In this document: piece by piece, positions 1-9,454 of the stretch | Layout of the letters: every line of letters begins with the position of its first letter | Position numbering within the stretch: position 1 is the first letter of the stretch | Source: Seiridium cupressi | Taxonomy: Eukaryota; Ascomycota; Sordariomycetes; Amphisphaeriales; Sporocadaceae | Direction: 5' to 3' | DNA length: 64,000 nucleotides | NCBI GenBank assembly: GCA_036674765.1 | Contig: JARVKI010000141.1 | Location: 1 to 64,000, forward strand | The notes under the pieces: model-generated | Database searches by the model: none | The model's input: only the letters and a program-made list of their open reading frames with translations | What the model was told of the DNA's origin: nothing | Position numbers and translations under genes: made by a program

Positions 1-24
1 CTAACCCTAACCCTAACCCTAACC

Positions 25-65
<41 letters not shown>

Positions 66-109
66 CCCTAACCCTAAACCCTAAACCCTAACCCTAACCC
101 TAACCCTAA
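1..109. repeat. Left telomere, CCCTAA repeats
   Basis: An almost perfect array of CCCTAA units starts at base 1, equal to TTAGGG on the bottom strand, the standard telomere of filamentous fungi. The C-rich strand reads 5' to 3' inward, as expected for the left end of a chromosome. Three or so units carry one extra A (CCCTAAA, at roughly 42-48 and 72-88), equivalent to the plant-type TTTAGGG repeat. The array ends at about 109, where AT-rich sequence begins without a spacer. The window therefore begins at or very near a true chromosome end. Confidence 0.98.
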
Positions 110-111
110 GT

Positions 112-264
112 TTAAACGGCTCGATTTTCGCACGGGAAAATAATATATTTTATTCGGGTATTTAAATTATTACATTTTACCCCCTACCGTTATTTTTATC
201 ACTTTTTTTTAGCGGGTAAATTTATTATATTTTATTAAAATTTAATGCTGTATAGCTGGTTAAA
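112..264 (+). repeat. Direct repeat copy A (telomere-proximal, heavily mutated)
   Basis: This segment, from just after the telomere (tttaaacggctcgattttcgc) to 'atagctggttaa', is collinear with 2336-2487. Differences are mainly transitions towards A and T in this copy, for example 'ggcgggcaaatc' in the inner copy reads 'agcgggtaaatt' here, and 'gttcgatgcc' reads 'atttaatgct'. Confidence 0.85.
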
Positions 265-574
265 TATATTATAAATCGATATACCTTTTACCGCACCTAT
301 TAAATTAACCCGCTATATTAATTATACGCTTTATTTTCATTTAACCCGCCGCGCTTTAATTCGGTTATTTCTTTATCGTACTTATATACCGCTTATATAA
401 TTATAAAAATATATATTATTTTTATAATTGCCGAAAAGTTGCGTATATACTTTAACGGCGGGTATTAACTACCGTCCGGCGTTAACTTTATTACGGTTAA
501 CATATTAATTAATATATTATTATATTTTATTACTTTAATTTCGTAATTTATAACCTTAATAACGGCGTTTATAT

Positions 575-733
575 ACGTTTTATTTAACTTAGTTATTACG
601 GTATTAAAACGCTATTAAAGCGCTAGCGGTATAACGTTTATAAAAAGCCGTTATATTAATTTAAAACTTAATTTCCTCCTTTTTTCTTCGTATAATAATA
701 ATATATTAAATTACTAGTATATAAAATTGTAAT
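575..733 (+). repeat. Inverted repeat copy, telomere-proximal arm
   Basis: This segment is the reverse complement of 2598-2756. Matching stretches include 'aaaaagccgttatattaa' and 'aaattactag'. As with the direct repeat, this arm carries the A/T state at most differing positions. Confidence 0.8.
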
Positions 734-1824
734 ATTAGCTTTTTCCTTTTTTATTAAGCTGTTTTTTTCCGTTATCCTTTAAACGCGGTTAAAAAACGCA
801 TTTTATAACTTTTTTTATTACGTTATTATTTTATATAATAACCGGTCTGCGTCCTTTTATTTTTTAAACCGTTAAGCGTAATAAATTACCTTTTTTATTA
901 TTTTATTATATTAATCTTATATTTAATCTTTTATTTTATTATTAAACGGTTTATTTAACCGGGTGTTACTATTTTTACGGTTCGTTTTAAATAATATAAA
1001 TATACCGACTTTAAACCGCGTTAATTATACCCGCTTTTAACTCGCCATTTATTAAAAACTTTATTATATTTATTATAATACAGGCTTATTATTTTAAATA
1101 AGTTATAACGATTCGATTAATTAAAAACGGTTTAACTTTTATAAATAAACGGCTTATTTTATATATTATAATTATAAATTCGATTTTAATTAATCGTCCG
1201 GCATTTTAATAATATTTTTCCTAACTTATTATAATTATTAGATTTTTTACTCGCTTTTATATATTATTATTTAAGTTATAATTTCGCGGGGTATTTACGG
1301 TATTATAAATCGGTCGGTTATAACCGTCTTTAGCCGCTGGTTAACTTTAAACCAACCGTTAACTTATTAATTTTTAAAAAACTACTAGTATTATATATCG
1401 ACTTTTTATAATATTATAATATAATTTTTAAGTTAAATTCCCCCTTTTTTTTATAAATTAATTTATTAATATTATTTATAATAATAATCTTATATTTTAC
1501 TTAAAATATAATATATAAATAAGTATTTTATATATATTAATTTATTTATTTAAATTAATTATAATAATAGGATTTTTAAGATTTCTGCGTTAAAAAATGT
1601 AAATTTATATAATTTAAATTAATTTTTATAAATTTTTAATAATATTCGTATAACTTTTATAATTTAAATTACTTTAATTTTAATTATACTATAACCGTTT
1701 TATAAATAATTAATAACCTTATTAATTATATATATATATTAATATTATACGTATATTACGATTTAATACGTTAAAAGTTATATAAATAAATTAATATTAA
1801 ATATTTTTATAACGGACAAACTAA

Positions 1825-1905
1825 TTAAATAAATAAATAAATAAAAAAATAATATAATAAAATTATTATAAAATTATTTTATTTATTTATTTATTTATTT
1901 ATAAG
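1825..1905. repeat. TAAA/TTTA tetranucleotide inverted repeat
   Basis: A run of TAAA units (about 1825-1847) is followed after about 30 AT-only bases by a run of TTTA units (about 1876-1902). The two runs are reverse complements and could form a cruciform or hairpin. This may be a simple AT-slippage product inside the mutated block. Confidence 0.7.
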
Positions 1906-1973
1906 GTTATTTATTTAAATAAATTTATTATACCGTTTCCGTTTTTAAATATATTATCCCTTTTATAAATTTA

Positions 1974-2022
1974 GCTAATTAACTAATTAACTAATTAGTT
2001 AACTGGCTAATTAACTAATTAA
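1974..2022. repeat. CTAATTAA tandem repeat
   Basis: About six imperfect units of CTAATTAA, with one inverted or altered unit (gttaactgg) near the middle. Short tandem repeat inside the AT-rich block; no other function visible. Confidence 0.7.
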
Positions 2023-2335
2023 TTACACTTTAAACGGGGACTTAATTAAATTCTTTAACGACTATTAAACCCGGGGATTTAGGCTAACCTAATTTATTAT
2101 ATTTACGGCTTATATACTTTAATACTAACTTTTATCGCGCTTTTAATTTTAAACCCGGGGCGGTTTAACGCCCTGGAATTCTATTAGCGACGTATACGTT
2201 TATATTATAAAATCGTCCCTTTATCGAAAATGCAAAACTATAATTTTAAACCCGCGCATTATAACCTTCCCGTTATTTAATAAGCTTAAAATTAGTTTTT
2301 ATAAATATATAAGGTTAAATTTACTTTATTACGGT

Positions 2336-2487
2336 TTAAACGGCTCGATTTTCGCATAGGAAAATAATATACTTTATTTAAATACTTAAACTATTATACT
2401 TTACCCCCTGCCGTTATCCTTATCACTTTTTTTTGGCGGGCAAATCTATTGTACTCTATTAGAGTTCGATGCCGTATAGCTGGTTAA
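2336..2487 (+). repeat. Direct repeat copy B (inner, less mutated)
   Basis: Same orientation and extent as 112-264. It keeps more C and G, including CpA sites converted to TpA in the outer copy, so it is closer to the ancestral sequence. The similarity stops on the right at 'atagctggttaa' in both copies. Confidence 0.85.
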
Positions 2488-2597
2488 GTTTTAATAGCGA
2501 TATAAAACCGTTTTAAAGCCGGGTAAAGGTTAAAGCAAACGTGTAAGCTTAGTATTTCTTAAAATACCCTCATTTTTTAAAGGTGTAACAAATTATT

Positions 2598-2756
2598 ACG
2601 GTCTTATATGCTAGTAATTTGGTATATTATTATTATATAAGGAAGAAAGGAGAAAACTAAGTTTTAGGTTAATATAACGGCTTTTTGTAAGCGCCGTGCC
2701 GCTAACGCCTTAGTGACGTCTTAGTGCCGTAACATTTTTATATTTTAGCGTATACG
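2598..2756 (-). repeat. Inverted repeat copy, inner arm
   Basis: Reverse complement of 575-733, with more G and C kept (for example 'gcgttagcggcacggcgc' on the minus strand against a transition-rich version in the outer arm). It lies about 110 bp inside direct-repeat copy B, so the two repeat pairs may be pieces of one larger element that was rearranged. Confidence 0.8.
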
Positions 2757-2991
2757 TATTATTCTATTATTAATAAGTAGGCGGTGGCGTTTCCCTATAC
2801 TAGAGACACCCGTAGAAGAGACACCCGACCCAATGAAATCAAACGATTTTATTAAACCGTTATTTATATATAAACATATATCCCGAAACTTTAAGATCTC
2901 ACAGCTTAGCACAGCTAAGCCGTTTCAAACAAGCGTACGCGGCGAATACAGCACAAGCACATGTCTAGCTGAACCTCGGATGAAGGCTCGG

Positions 2992-3413
2992 CTATACTTG
3001 GCTGGCAGCTAGGTACCAACCCGCATGGCCACAGCGCAACCCCACGATCAGACGACATCTGCACCGGACAGCTGCAGGGCGATCTCTGCCCCCGCTAAAT
3101 CTCGTCCCACGCGGCAGTCTCCCGCTCGTTTCATGCAGGCTGAGCACAAGCTTCATAACCATTAGCGGAACAATTAGGAACGTTTCGGGTATCACTTGGT
3201 GCCACTGAAATGCTTCTGGCCAAGGCTCGATGACGGGGTAAGCAGATCATGCTGTGATCCAAGGACGATAACAGGCGCTCTGGGTTGGATGCACCTCTTC
3301 ATGTATGAGCTGATGCGGTGGGCTTGATAAGCCCATGGTATCGCCTCACTCTCGTGCCATGTCTGTTGAAGGACCCAGTATAGGGAGTCCTTACATATTG
3401 GCGTTGCCTTCAT
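2992..3413 (-). pseudogene. Possible relic of an alpha/beta-hydrolase C-terminus
   Basis: On the minus strand an ATG at 3413 opens 73 codons, and the adjacent frame continues for 67 more. The stretch 'RAPVIVLGSQHDLLTPSSS' resembles the region carrying the catalytic Asp in TAP-like (peptidase S33) alpha/beta hydrolases, where a phrase such as P-V-L-x-x-G-x-x-D-x-x-T-P is usual. No nucleophile elbow or catalytic His is visible, and the frame breaks at 3192. It would be a fragment next to the RIP block. The match is short and could be chance. Confidence 0.25.
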
Positions 3414-3637
3414 TGCGCATCACAGTTGGATTTCGGCTTGGCCCGACCATTTGACATCCATTCGCTACAATGTCTAAGCGATCGATTCGGCCATTCTCCA
3501 CCATTTCGGGAGTTCACCCGGCATATTTGCCCAACTTACACAGAGCTAGCCGCGTCGAGAAGAAAATGTACGTCCTTTTTGCTCATTTCTTGCCGAATGC
3601 GAAGTTCCCAGGCCGACAAGCACGTCTCTAAAAAACC

Positions 3638-3932
3638 ATGTTAACATTAAAAAGAGTTCCCGCGGCTATTGCGACCGTCGGCATTGGTGAGTCCTGAGAG
3701 GTGGCGAAATAGCCGTGAGGAGCACTCGGTCTTATTTAACCCCGGGGCAGGCTACAGTATCGCAAAGTACAAACAAATGCAGGCCGATCAGCAACAAGCT
3801 CAATTGCCGCAGTCGACAGCTCAACAGCAAGCAGAGTCGGATGCAATGATGGCTGCTTATGGAGATCGCTCAAGCCTAGCAGAGCTGGAAGCTGCGATGA
3901 AGGCATACGAGGAACAGCGAAGAGAGCGTTAA
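3638..3932 (+). CDS. Small one-helix membrane protein, conserved fungal hypothetical
   Basis: Two exons, 3638-3686 and 3751-3932, around a 64-bp intron (GTGAGT donor, CAG acceptor). They join in frame to give about 76 residues. The N-terminus, beginning MLTLKRVPAAIATVGIGYS, is basic and then hydrophobic, as in a single-pass inner-membrane or mitochondrial anchor. The rest is a Gln/Ala-rich, probably helical tail with the phrase 'AAYGDRSSLAELEAAMKAYE'. The spliced frame is better supported than a longer unspliced frame starting at 3669, because it replaces a low-quality N-terminus with a clean anchor. It is the gene closest to the telomere. Small mitochondrial proteins of this layout are common in fungi, but I cannot name a function. 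Confidence 0.65.
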
Positions 3933-4558
3933 GGACGTTGCTCCGAGGAAAGATGAATTCCCGAGCTTCCAAGTCTCGTACGGCAGCGTGCATGGAGTTT
4001 GGTTGATTGGGACAAAAGCAACAACAAACGGTATTTGGTTCAAGCGGACGCTGGTCCTGACATTGCATTTTGGTAGTTCGGTTGAAGGAAATTGGTGTCC
4101 TGGTCTATTCGTTCTATGGGGGTTCTAGGACTGGGTCACGGTGACACGATGATACCCAAACATTGGCGTGCGACAATGACTATTAGCCACAATCTCCATT
4201 CATAGCACCGCCATGAGGTACACCGTCATACATTTAGCGGATCCAGATCGAGAGCAATCAGCTCTAGCCTTCTTCATCCTGAGATACACAGGAATCTTGC
4301 CCATACTCTCGACGATGGATTGGGGATCGTCAATTCGCAAGGGCGTTCGACTTGGCCGTAGTGGAGGGCGGCGAGCAGAGAGTCCAAGGGCTTTGAAGCT
4401 CAATTCATATAGGATCTTTCTAATCGAACCCATCCATCTTCCGGTGACCAAGTGTGTACGTTTCTCCCCATGATCGATTCGTTCGTGTCGCCCAACCGAT
4501 ACCAAGCCTCTGGCTCCACGAGACGTCGCCCGCACACAGCCTCCACCAGACATCGGAC
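3933..4558. other. Gene-free gap
   Basis: Lies downstream of both the small membrane protein and the GNAT gene (convergent pair). Short open frames occur on both strands, but they overlap each other and show no family motif. I see nothing functional here beyond the two 3' ends. Confidence 0.5.
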
Positions 4559-5107
4559 TCAAGCAGCCAGGTCCTTGACTAGCACCTCGAAATACAGGTC
4601 GTTCCTGAAAGCCTTCCCGTTGAAGCGGGCGATGTATTCGTGTGGGAAGGGACGCTGTTCACCAGTCTTGCGGTAGCCTCTTCGCTGATAGTAGGCAATG
4701 ATTTCTTCCCTCAGCCATATGACGCACATCTCCATCTTGCAAGCGCCCCATTGTTGCCGAGCGTATTCTTCGGCGTATGCCAGAACCTGTCGTCCAACCC
4801 CACCGCCTTGACGTTTCGGATCAACTGCGAATAATCCGAAGTATCCAGCTTCTTGGTCAGCGCGCCAGAGGACCTCGCAGCAGGCGACAAGAGCATCCTG
4901 CTTGTCCGTCACTACCAAAATCACCGAGTCTGGCGCTTCGATCTTCTCAACCAGTCCCGAAGTATCGATACGATCGCCCCCGACCAAGTCTGCCTCCGTC
5001 GTCCAGCCTGTACGCTCCTCTCCACGGTAAGCGGAATGAATCAGTGGTAAGAGAATCTCAGTATCGTTGCGTGTTGCATGGCGAAAAGTGAGAGTAGTTT
5101 CTGCCAT
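4559..5107 (-). CDS. GNAT-family N-acetyltransferase
   Basis: Single-exon gene of 182 codons. Its protein belongs to the GNAT superfamily, which transfers the acetyl group of acetyl-CoA to an amine. The acetyl-CoA pyrophosphate-binding motif A is visible as QGGGVGRQ (residues 100-107), preceded by the beta4 strand 'GYFGLFAVDP'. Motif B is seen near 'EIIAYYQRRGYRKTGEQ', typical of the C-terminal part of the fold. The N-terminus 'FRHATRNDTEILLPLIHSAYRGE' is the usual first strand and helix. The length is normal for a free-standing GNAT. The substrate is unknown; fungal proteins of this type are often annotated simply as acetyltransferases. The start at 5107 is the only ATG that leaves the full first strand. 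Confidence 0.88.
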   Translation of the reverse strand: MAETTLTFRHATRNDTEILLPLIHSAYRGEERTGWTTEADLVGGDRIDTSGLVEKIEAPDSVILVVTDKQDALVACCEVLWRADQEAGYFGLFAVDPKRQGGGVGRQVLAYAEEYARQQWGACKMEMCVIWLREEIIAYYQRRGYRKTGEQRPFPHEYIARFNGKAFRNDLYFEVLVKDLAA

Positions 5108-6295
5108 TGTGGTACTCGAGAGGACGATGACAACGTGAGGAAGGGAGAAACGTAAATAATGGTCACCGGATACAGTACAACCTACAAGCGCCAGTGTCTA
5201 GTATATACACAAATACTAATTAGGTAGGGTTGTTGGTATTCCAAGAAGCGCATGACATACGACACCGCAACTGCGCTCTTATATATATCGTCAAACACTG
5301 CACTGGCCGAGTTCTCGGACTCTAGAATTTTCGGTAATGATAATGATATGTCGGGTCATGTCAAAAATGTCAAGATTGTCAAACATGTCAAAAATATCAT
5401 ACCACAAATCATTGTTTTAGGAAATTAAAGTGAGTGTCGTGGAGCAAGTTTGGTCGGGTAGTGCGACATCGGACTTGCTGTTGTCGTTTCAAGGGCGTCA
5501 AAGGCAATCGACATGGTGATTTCGACACAGTAACCCTACCAACGTCTCTATTGTCATCTTCAACCGTTCATTGTCTTTGGACTCAGGCTCCTGAATAGTT
5601 GAAGCTCGCAGGCGTACAGCTGACATGACTGGACACTGCCTTATCCGGGGGAGTGAGAAGCAGAATGGCGAGCATCAAAGTCATATTTTGCTTACATTGA
5701 TCTCATAAGCAGACCTTGACGGCTCTCGGACCGAAGCGGAAGTTTGCCCGTTTCTTCAACCAGGTTACGCCGCTGCAGGCGAGATCCGAGCTAATAGGCG
5801 CAAGGAACCCCTCCATCCTCCACATTTGTCCCCGTCATAGCAAGAGGACACTACTCGCCAATCGACGCAGTCTATTGGCGCGCATGGCGCTTGAAGATCG
5901 CGAGGTAAGGTCCAGCCGGCGTCATTGGGGCGACCGGGCACAGGGCTATGACTCGGTCCGAATCGCATGGGTCTGATTGGTATAATATCAACATTCTGTA
6001 TACTGGCGATGGACAAAGGTGGGCATGGCGCGCGGGCACAAGAGAACCTGGCAGGCATAGACAACCACGTCGAGGCGGGGAAGAAAGCATAGCTGAGACC
6101 CGCATTAATGACGATAGAATACAGAGGTGCTGCAGAATCCCACGTCGTTGTCTTGAGTGTGCCACTCAATTGCCCGCATAAGTTAAATAAATCCCGCTGG
6201 GTTTTTTGCTGTCGACTTATTCATTCCCCTCAAATCTCTATTTCTCGAGAACAACCTGTAGCATACTTTGCAGAAGAACCACCATAGAATCAATC
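5108..6295. other. Gene-free gap with shared upstream region
   Basis: Separates the divergently transcribed GNAT and aldo/keto reductase genes and so holds both promoters. At about 5345-5400 there is a short imperfect tandem of an 'atgtcaaa'-like unit. The longer open frames at 5716-6181 lie on both strands and overlap each other. The minus-strand ones start only at non-ATG codons or lack motifs, so I do not call them. Confidence 0.5.
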
Positions 6296-7250
6296 ATGGC
6301 GCCCGCACATACCAAGAAGACTTATACTCTCGCCTCCGGCGACAAGATTCCTGCCATTGGCCTGGGTACCTGGCAGTCACCCAACAATGCTACTTCAGCG
6401 GCTGTTGAGGCTGCCATTCGCGCGGGTTACCGTTACATTGACACAGCATTCGCCTATGGCAATGAGTCCGAGGTGGGCGAAGGTGTTCGCGCGTCCGGTA
6501 TCCCTCGTGAGCAGCTATGGATCACCACCAAGCTCGACAACCCGTGGCACAAGCGCGTCGCCGAGGGAATCGATACCTCTTTGAAGAACTTGGGCATGGA
6601 ATATGTCGACCTCTACCTGATGCACTGGCCGAGCAGCACTCGCTCAGACGATCTCAAGAAGCACTACGACGACTGGAACTTCATTGACACCTGGCGCGAA
6701 TTGCAAAAGCTGGTTGGTACTGGAAAAGTGCGCAACATTGGTGTCTCCAACTTTGGCATCAAGAATCTGGAGAAGCTGTTGAACGACCCTTCGTGCAAGG
6801 TATGTTGGGGCGCACCCATTCAGACGCACGAAAAGCCATGAGCATTATTAACTGTAGCAGATCGTACCGGCCGTGAACCAAATAGAGTTGCATCCCAATA
6901 ACCCGTCTCCCAAGCTCGTCCAGTACTGCAAGGACAAGAACATCCACGTCACGGGCTACTCCTGCTTGGGTAGCACCAATTCGCCTCTGTACAAGGACGA
7001 GACACTACTGTCATTAGCCAAGGCCAAGGGCAAGACGCCGCAGCAATGTCTGCTGCAGTGGGGTATTCAGAACGGGTGGGACGTTATTCCCAAGTCGGTG
7101 ACGAAGGAGCGCATCGAGGGCAACTTCGATCTGGACGGATGGGAGCTGACAGATAAGGAGCTGAAGGAGCTCTCAAGTTTGCCGGATCGGTTCAAGGTGT
7201 GCGGCGATGGCTGGTTGCCAGTCAAGGTGTTCTTCGGCGACGACGAGTAA
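6296..7250 (+). CDS. Aldo/keto reductase (GLD1/GCY1-like)
   Basis: Two exons, 6296-6799 and 6861-7250, separated by a 61-bp intron with a GTATGT donor and TATTAAC-like branch site; 297 residues. The protein is a complete AKR: NAD(P)H-dependent reduction of aldehydes and ketones in the cytosol. The catalytic tetrad is present: Asp49 and Tyr54 in 'YIDTAFAYGNE', Lys79 in 'ITTKLDN' and His110 in 'LYLMHWP'. The cofactor-binding 'VIPKSVTKERI' motif follows in exon 2. The family signature 'GVSNFGIKNLE' sits just before the intron. The sequence is closest to fungal glycerol/glyceraldehyde reductases, but the substrate is inferred only from overall similarity. It is convergent with the HIT gene, whose 3' end lies 143 bp away. 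The start at 6296 has a good context (CAATCATGGC); a longer upstream open frame begins at a TTG and is not used. Confidence 0.93.
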
Positions 7251-7393
7251 AGACAGCATCGTGGCTGCTGGTATCGGGAGTTTGCACGAGATCCACTGGC
7301 AGGCATAGAGTAGACTAATGCGATCTGTGTACCCTGCTCCTGAGTCTTTCCGGTTTGAAATGACTGATCGCGAACGTTACTGCGGTCGGGGGT

Positions 7394-7975
7394 TCAGAGC
7401 TTTCCTTTGCCGTTCTCCTCCTGCAGGATCGCACTTATGCTCTCTCGTATCTTCGTAGCCAAGACAATGGCTTCATCGTCTTCAAGTTCTTCTCGCTGGC
7501 CCCTTCCAAACATGGTGAAACTCTCTCGTAGCTTTCCGCTGGCTCTGATTTCGGGTCGTGGGATTAGATGATAGTGAACATGGTCGACTACCTGGGCTGC
7601 GGCGGCACCGTTATTCTGCACCACGTTCCAGTCTCCGACCCCCGTCGCTCGTACTAAAGCCTTGCTCAGTATTCTCAGGTATAAACCTAATTCGGCGGCT
7701 TCGCTCGCAGTGACATCTGTCAATTTAGATGCATGCCGCCGCGGACATAGAAGGAGGTGGCCGGTCGACAGCGGTAAGATATCGAGGAAGGCAAGCAAGG
7801 TCGGCGTCGAGAGTACAACAAAGCTGGCTGGCGCAATCTTTTCGGGGTCCAGGAGAGGTGAGTCGGCGACAGGCGGCAATACGGGATCGAAATATGTGTA
7901 CACGGAAGATATCCTGCAGAAGGGACAGGGGGCGGCCGGCGGGAGGACAGTCGGGTCGAAAGATTGGGACGCCAT
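7394..7975 (-). CDS. HIT-domain nucleotide hydrolase/transferase
   Basis: Single exon, 193 residues. The histidine triad is visible as HVHYHLIPRP (His132, His134 and His136), the active site of nucleotide-phosphate hydrolases of the HIT superfamily. A CPFC pair at residues 17-20 near the N-terminus is the zinc-binding half-site seen in many HIT proteins. The middle 'LPLSTGHLLLCPRRHASKL' is the usual strand before the triad. The protein is like fungal HIT proteins of the HNT/FHIT type acting on adenosine-nucleotide adducts; the precise substrate is unknown. The ATG at 7975 is chosen because the open frame further upstream has no ATG. The gene is divergent from RPB12. Confidence 0.9.
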   Translation of the reverse strand: MASQSFDPTVLPPAAPCPFCRISSVYTYFDPVLPPVADSPLLDPEKIAPASFVVLSTPTLLAFLDILPLSTGHLLLCPRRHASKLTDVTASEAAELGLYLRILSKALVRATGVGDWNVVQNNGAAAAQVVDHVHYHLIPRPEIRASGKLRESFTMFGRGQREELEDDEAIVLATKIRESISAILQEENGKGKL

Positions 7976-8378
7976 GACAGGTAGACAGGTTGCGGTCCCC
8001 GACGATGAAAAAGACGACAATGTCCAAGCGATCAAGTTCGGTCTTCCGAAATCTTCGACGAATACGAGATCGGGATTCCAAGGAATCTTAGACCGCAGCG
8101 TAGATCTGTATAGACTATAGACTCCGAAGCAGGACCGTTGATCGAAATCGGTGCCAGATTATCCACCCGCTATTGTAACTGCATCATTGTGAATCGCAAG
8201 AGTCCACGTGAGGAAGGATGTGGTAGGCTCGGTTGGAGTGACTCCCTACAATCTTTCCACGGAATTGATAAGGATCGAGGCGCCAAGACAATGTTTGTTT
8301 GATATATTTCAAGGTGATGTTCTTAACGGACTTGCTCCAGTGGGCAAGTCGTCGTTGTCGTCACTGTACTCTGGACAG

Positions 8379-8409
8379 CAGCTTTCGGCAGGCGATTGAC
8401 CGAAAGCTG
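8379..8409. repeat. 10-bp perfect hairpin
   Basis: The arms CAGCTTTCGG (8379-8388) and CCGAAAGCTG (8400-8409) are exact reverse complements with an 11-base loop. It lies about 400 bp upstream of RPB12. Function unknown. Confidence 0.6.
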
Positions 8410-8541
8410 GAGCCGAGGTCTAATATTCCAAAGCTGGAGCATAGCGCCGGTTGCGTGGGTACATCATTTAGTGGCCAGTTTGAGTGGTGCGCCACAGCGG
8501 CTTCGGGTGCATGCCCACCTAGCAGTCAGTGCATCCAGCGA

Positions 8542-8559
8542 GCGCCAGGCGCCTGGCGC
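8542..8559. repeat. 18-bp GC-rich palindrome
   Basis: GCGCCAGGCGCCTGGCGC is identical to its own reverse complement. It lies about 255 bp upstream of the RPB12 start, and could be a dimeric protein-binding site or chance. Confidence 0.6.
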
Positions 8560-8812
8560 CTCCATGTCCCCCACCACGCGCGACTGAGCTGCTCATAAAA
8601 TTCTGCCGCATGAGCACGTTCACCGCCCGAATTTCTTTGAAGTCCGTCCGTTCCAGCGCCAGAAGTTAATACTAGTCCAGCGAGCAACGACAGAATCAGC
8701 CATAGCACTGCAACCTCTCAGCTTGCTCGGACCTGTGCATCTCTCAACGACCGCTGTCCGTAACACGAAGCCTCACTCTCGGATCCTTCAGTCGCTTTAC
8801 ACCAACGCCGAC

Positions 8813-9116
8813 ATGTCTCGCGAATCCTATCAGATTCCCACTCAGGGCTCCAGCGCTCCCGGTGCTGGCAATTCTGCCGTCGCAAGCCACGCCATGGCGG
8901 GCGAGGGCCTACCCATGCTCTATATTTGCGGCGACTGCGGTACCAAGTTCCCACTGAAGCGAGGCGATACCATCCGATGCATTGAATGTGGTTGCCGTGT
9001 GCTCTACAAGGAGAGAACCAAGAGGTGAGCCAGACAGGCGCAACAGGGTTGGCGCCAGGGCCAGAGCCAGTATGTTAATCGTGCGTGACAGAATGGTCCA
9101 GTTCGAGGCGCGGTGA
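8813..9116 (+). CDS. RPB12: RNA polymerases I/II/III shared subunit RPABC4 (Rpb12)
   Basis: Two exons, 8813-9024 and 9092-9116, with a 67-bp intron that splits the last Arg codon of 'ERTKR'. The spliced protein has 78 residues and ends in MVQFEAR, the invariant C-terminus of eukaryotic Rpb12. The zinc ribbon is complete: CGDCG and [11 protein letters not shown] give the four Cys ligands. Rpb12 is a small common subunit of all three nuclear RNA polymerases and docks Rpb3/Rpc40 for assembly. The N-terminal 30 residues are Ser/Gly/Ala-rich, longer than in yeast but usual in filamentous fungi. The second exon codes for only eight codons and would be missed by long-ORF searching. The gene runs tail-to-tail with GPN1, whose product helps RNA polymerase assembly; the pairing may be coincidence. 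Confidence 0.95.
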
Positions 9117-9454
9117 TGGATAACCTTCGATGGACAAGCAATAGGGAAGAGTGCGATCGCCCTTTCGAAATCTGGACACCGACTTGATCCAGGGATGAGG
9201 GCTATGGTTATGACTGATCAGATGGAAGGGCATGCTGGGGACATCTGGACGCATAGAACAGGGAAGAACAAAAGTCGCACGCGATGAAAATGTCTTCGTG
9301 GAGTTCAGGAGTTTGGCAGGTTCGATCACGGGGTTCGGTAGGCCAGAAAGAATCACAGTGGTATCATTACGCCGCCCGCCCATCCAGCTCTACACCTCCC
9401 CATGCGAGATGGGTTCTAGTAGTTGTACATAGTCCTCGGGTCAACCTCCGACTA

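Larger units (their letters stand above)
110..2800. repeat. RIP-degraded telomere-associated repeat block
   Basis: This block is extremely AT-rich and stops in every frame; there are no open reading frames of note. It contains at least two pairs of related segments (one direct pair, one inverted pair, listed separately). Where the copies can be compared they differ mostly by C-to-T and G-to-A transitions, the pattern left by repeat-induced point mutation in ascomycetes. Base composition changes sharply at about 2760-2900 to ordinary gene-bearing DNA. The parent element cannot be identified from what is left: it could be a telomere-linked helicase relic, a retroelement or a simple subtelomeric repeat. 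Confidence 0.85.
7976..8812. other. Divergent promoter region, HIT / RPB12
   Basis: Contains the 5' regions of two divergent genes. It also holds a perfect 10-bp inverted repeat (8379-8409) and an 18-bp GC palindrome (8542-8559), listed separately. No open frame with family features was found. Confidence 0.55.

Noticed and set aside
112..2487. Direct repeats as LTRs of a retrotransposon
   Set aside because: No polymerase or gag coding remains, and the inverted pair inside does not fit an LTR element.
5765..6169. 134-codon minus-strand frame upstream of the aldo/keto reductase
   Set aside because: It begins at a TTG, overlaps equally open frames on both strands, and has no motifs.
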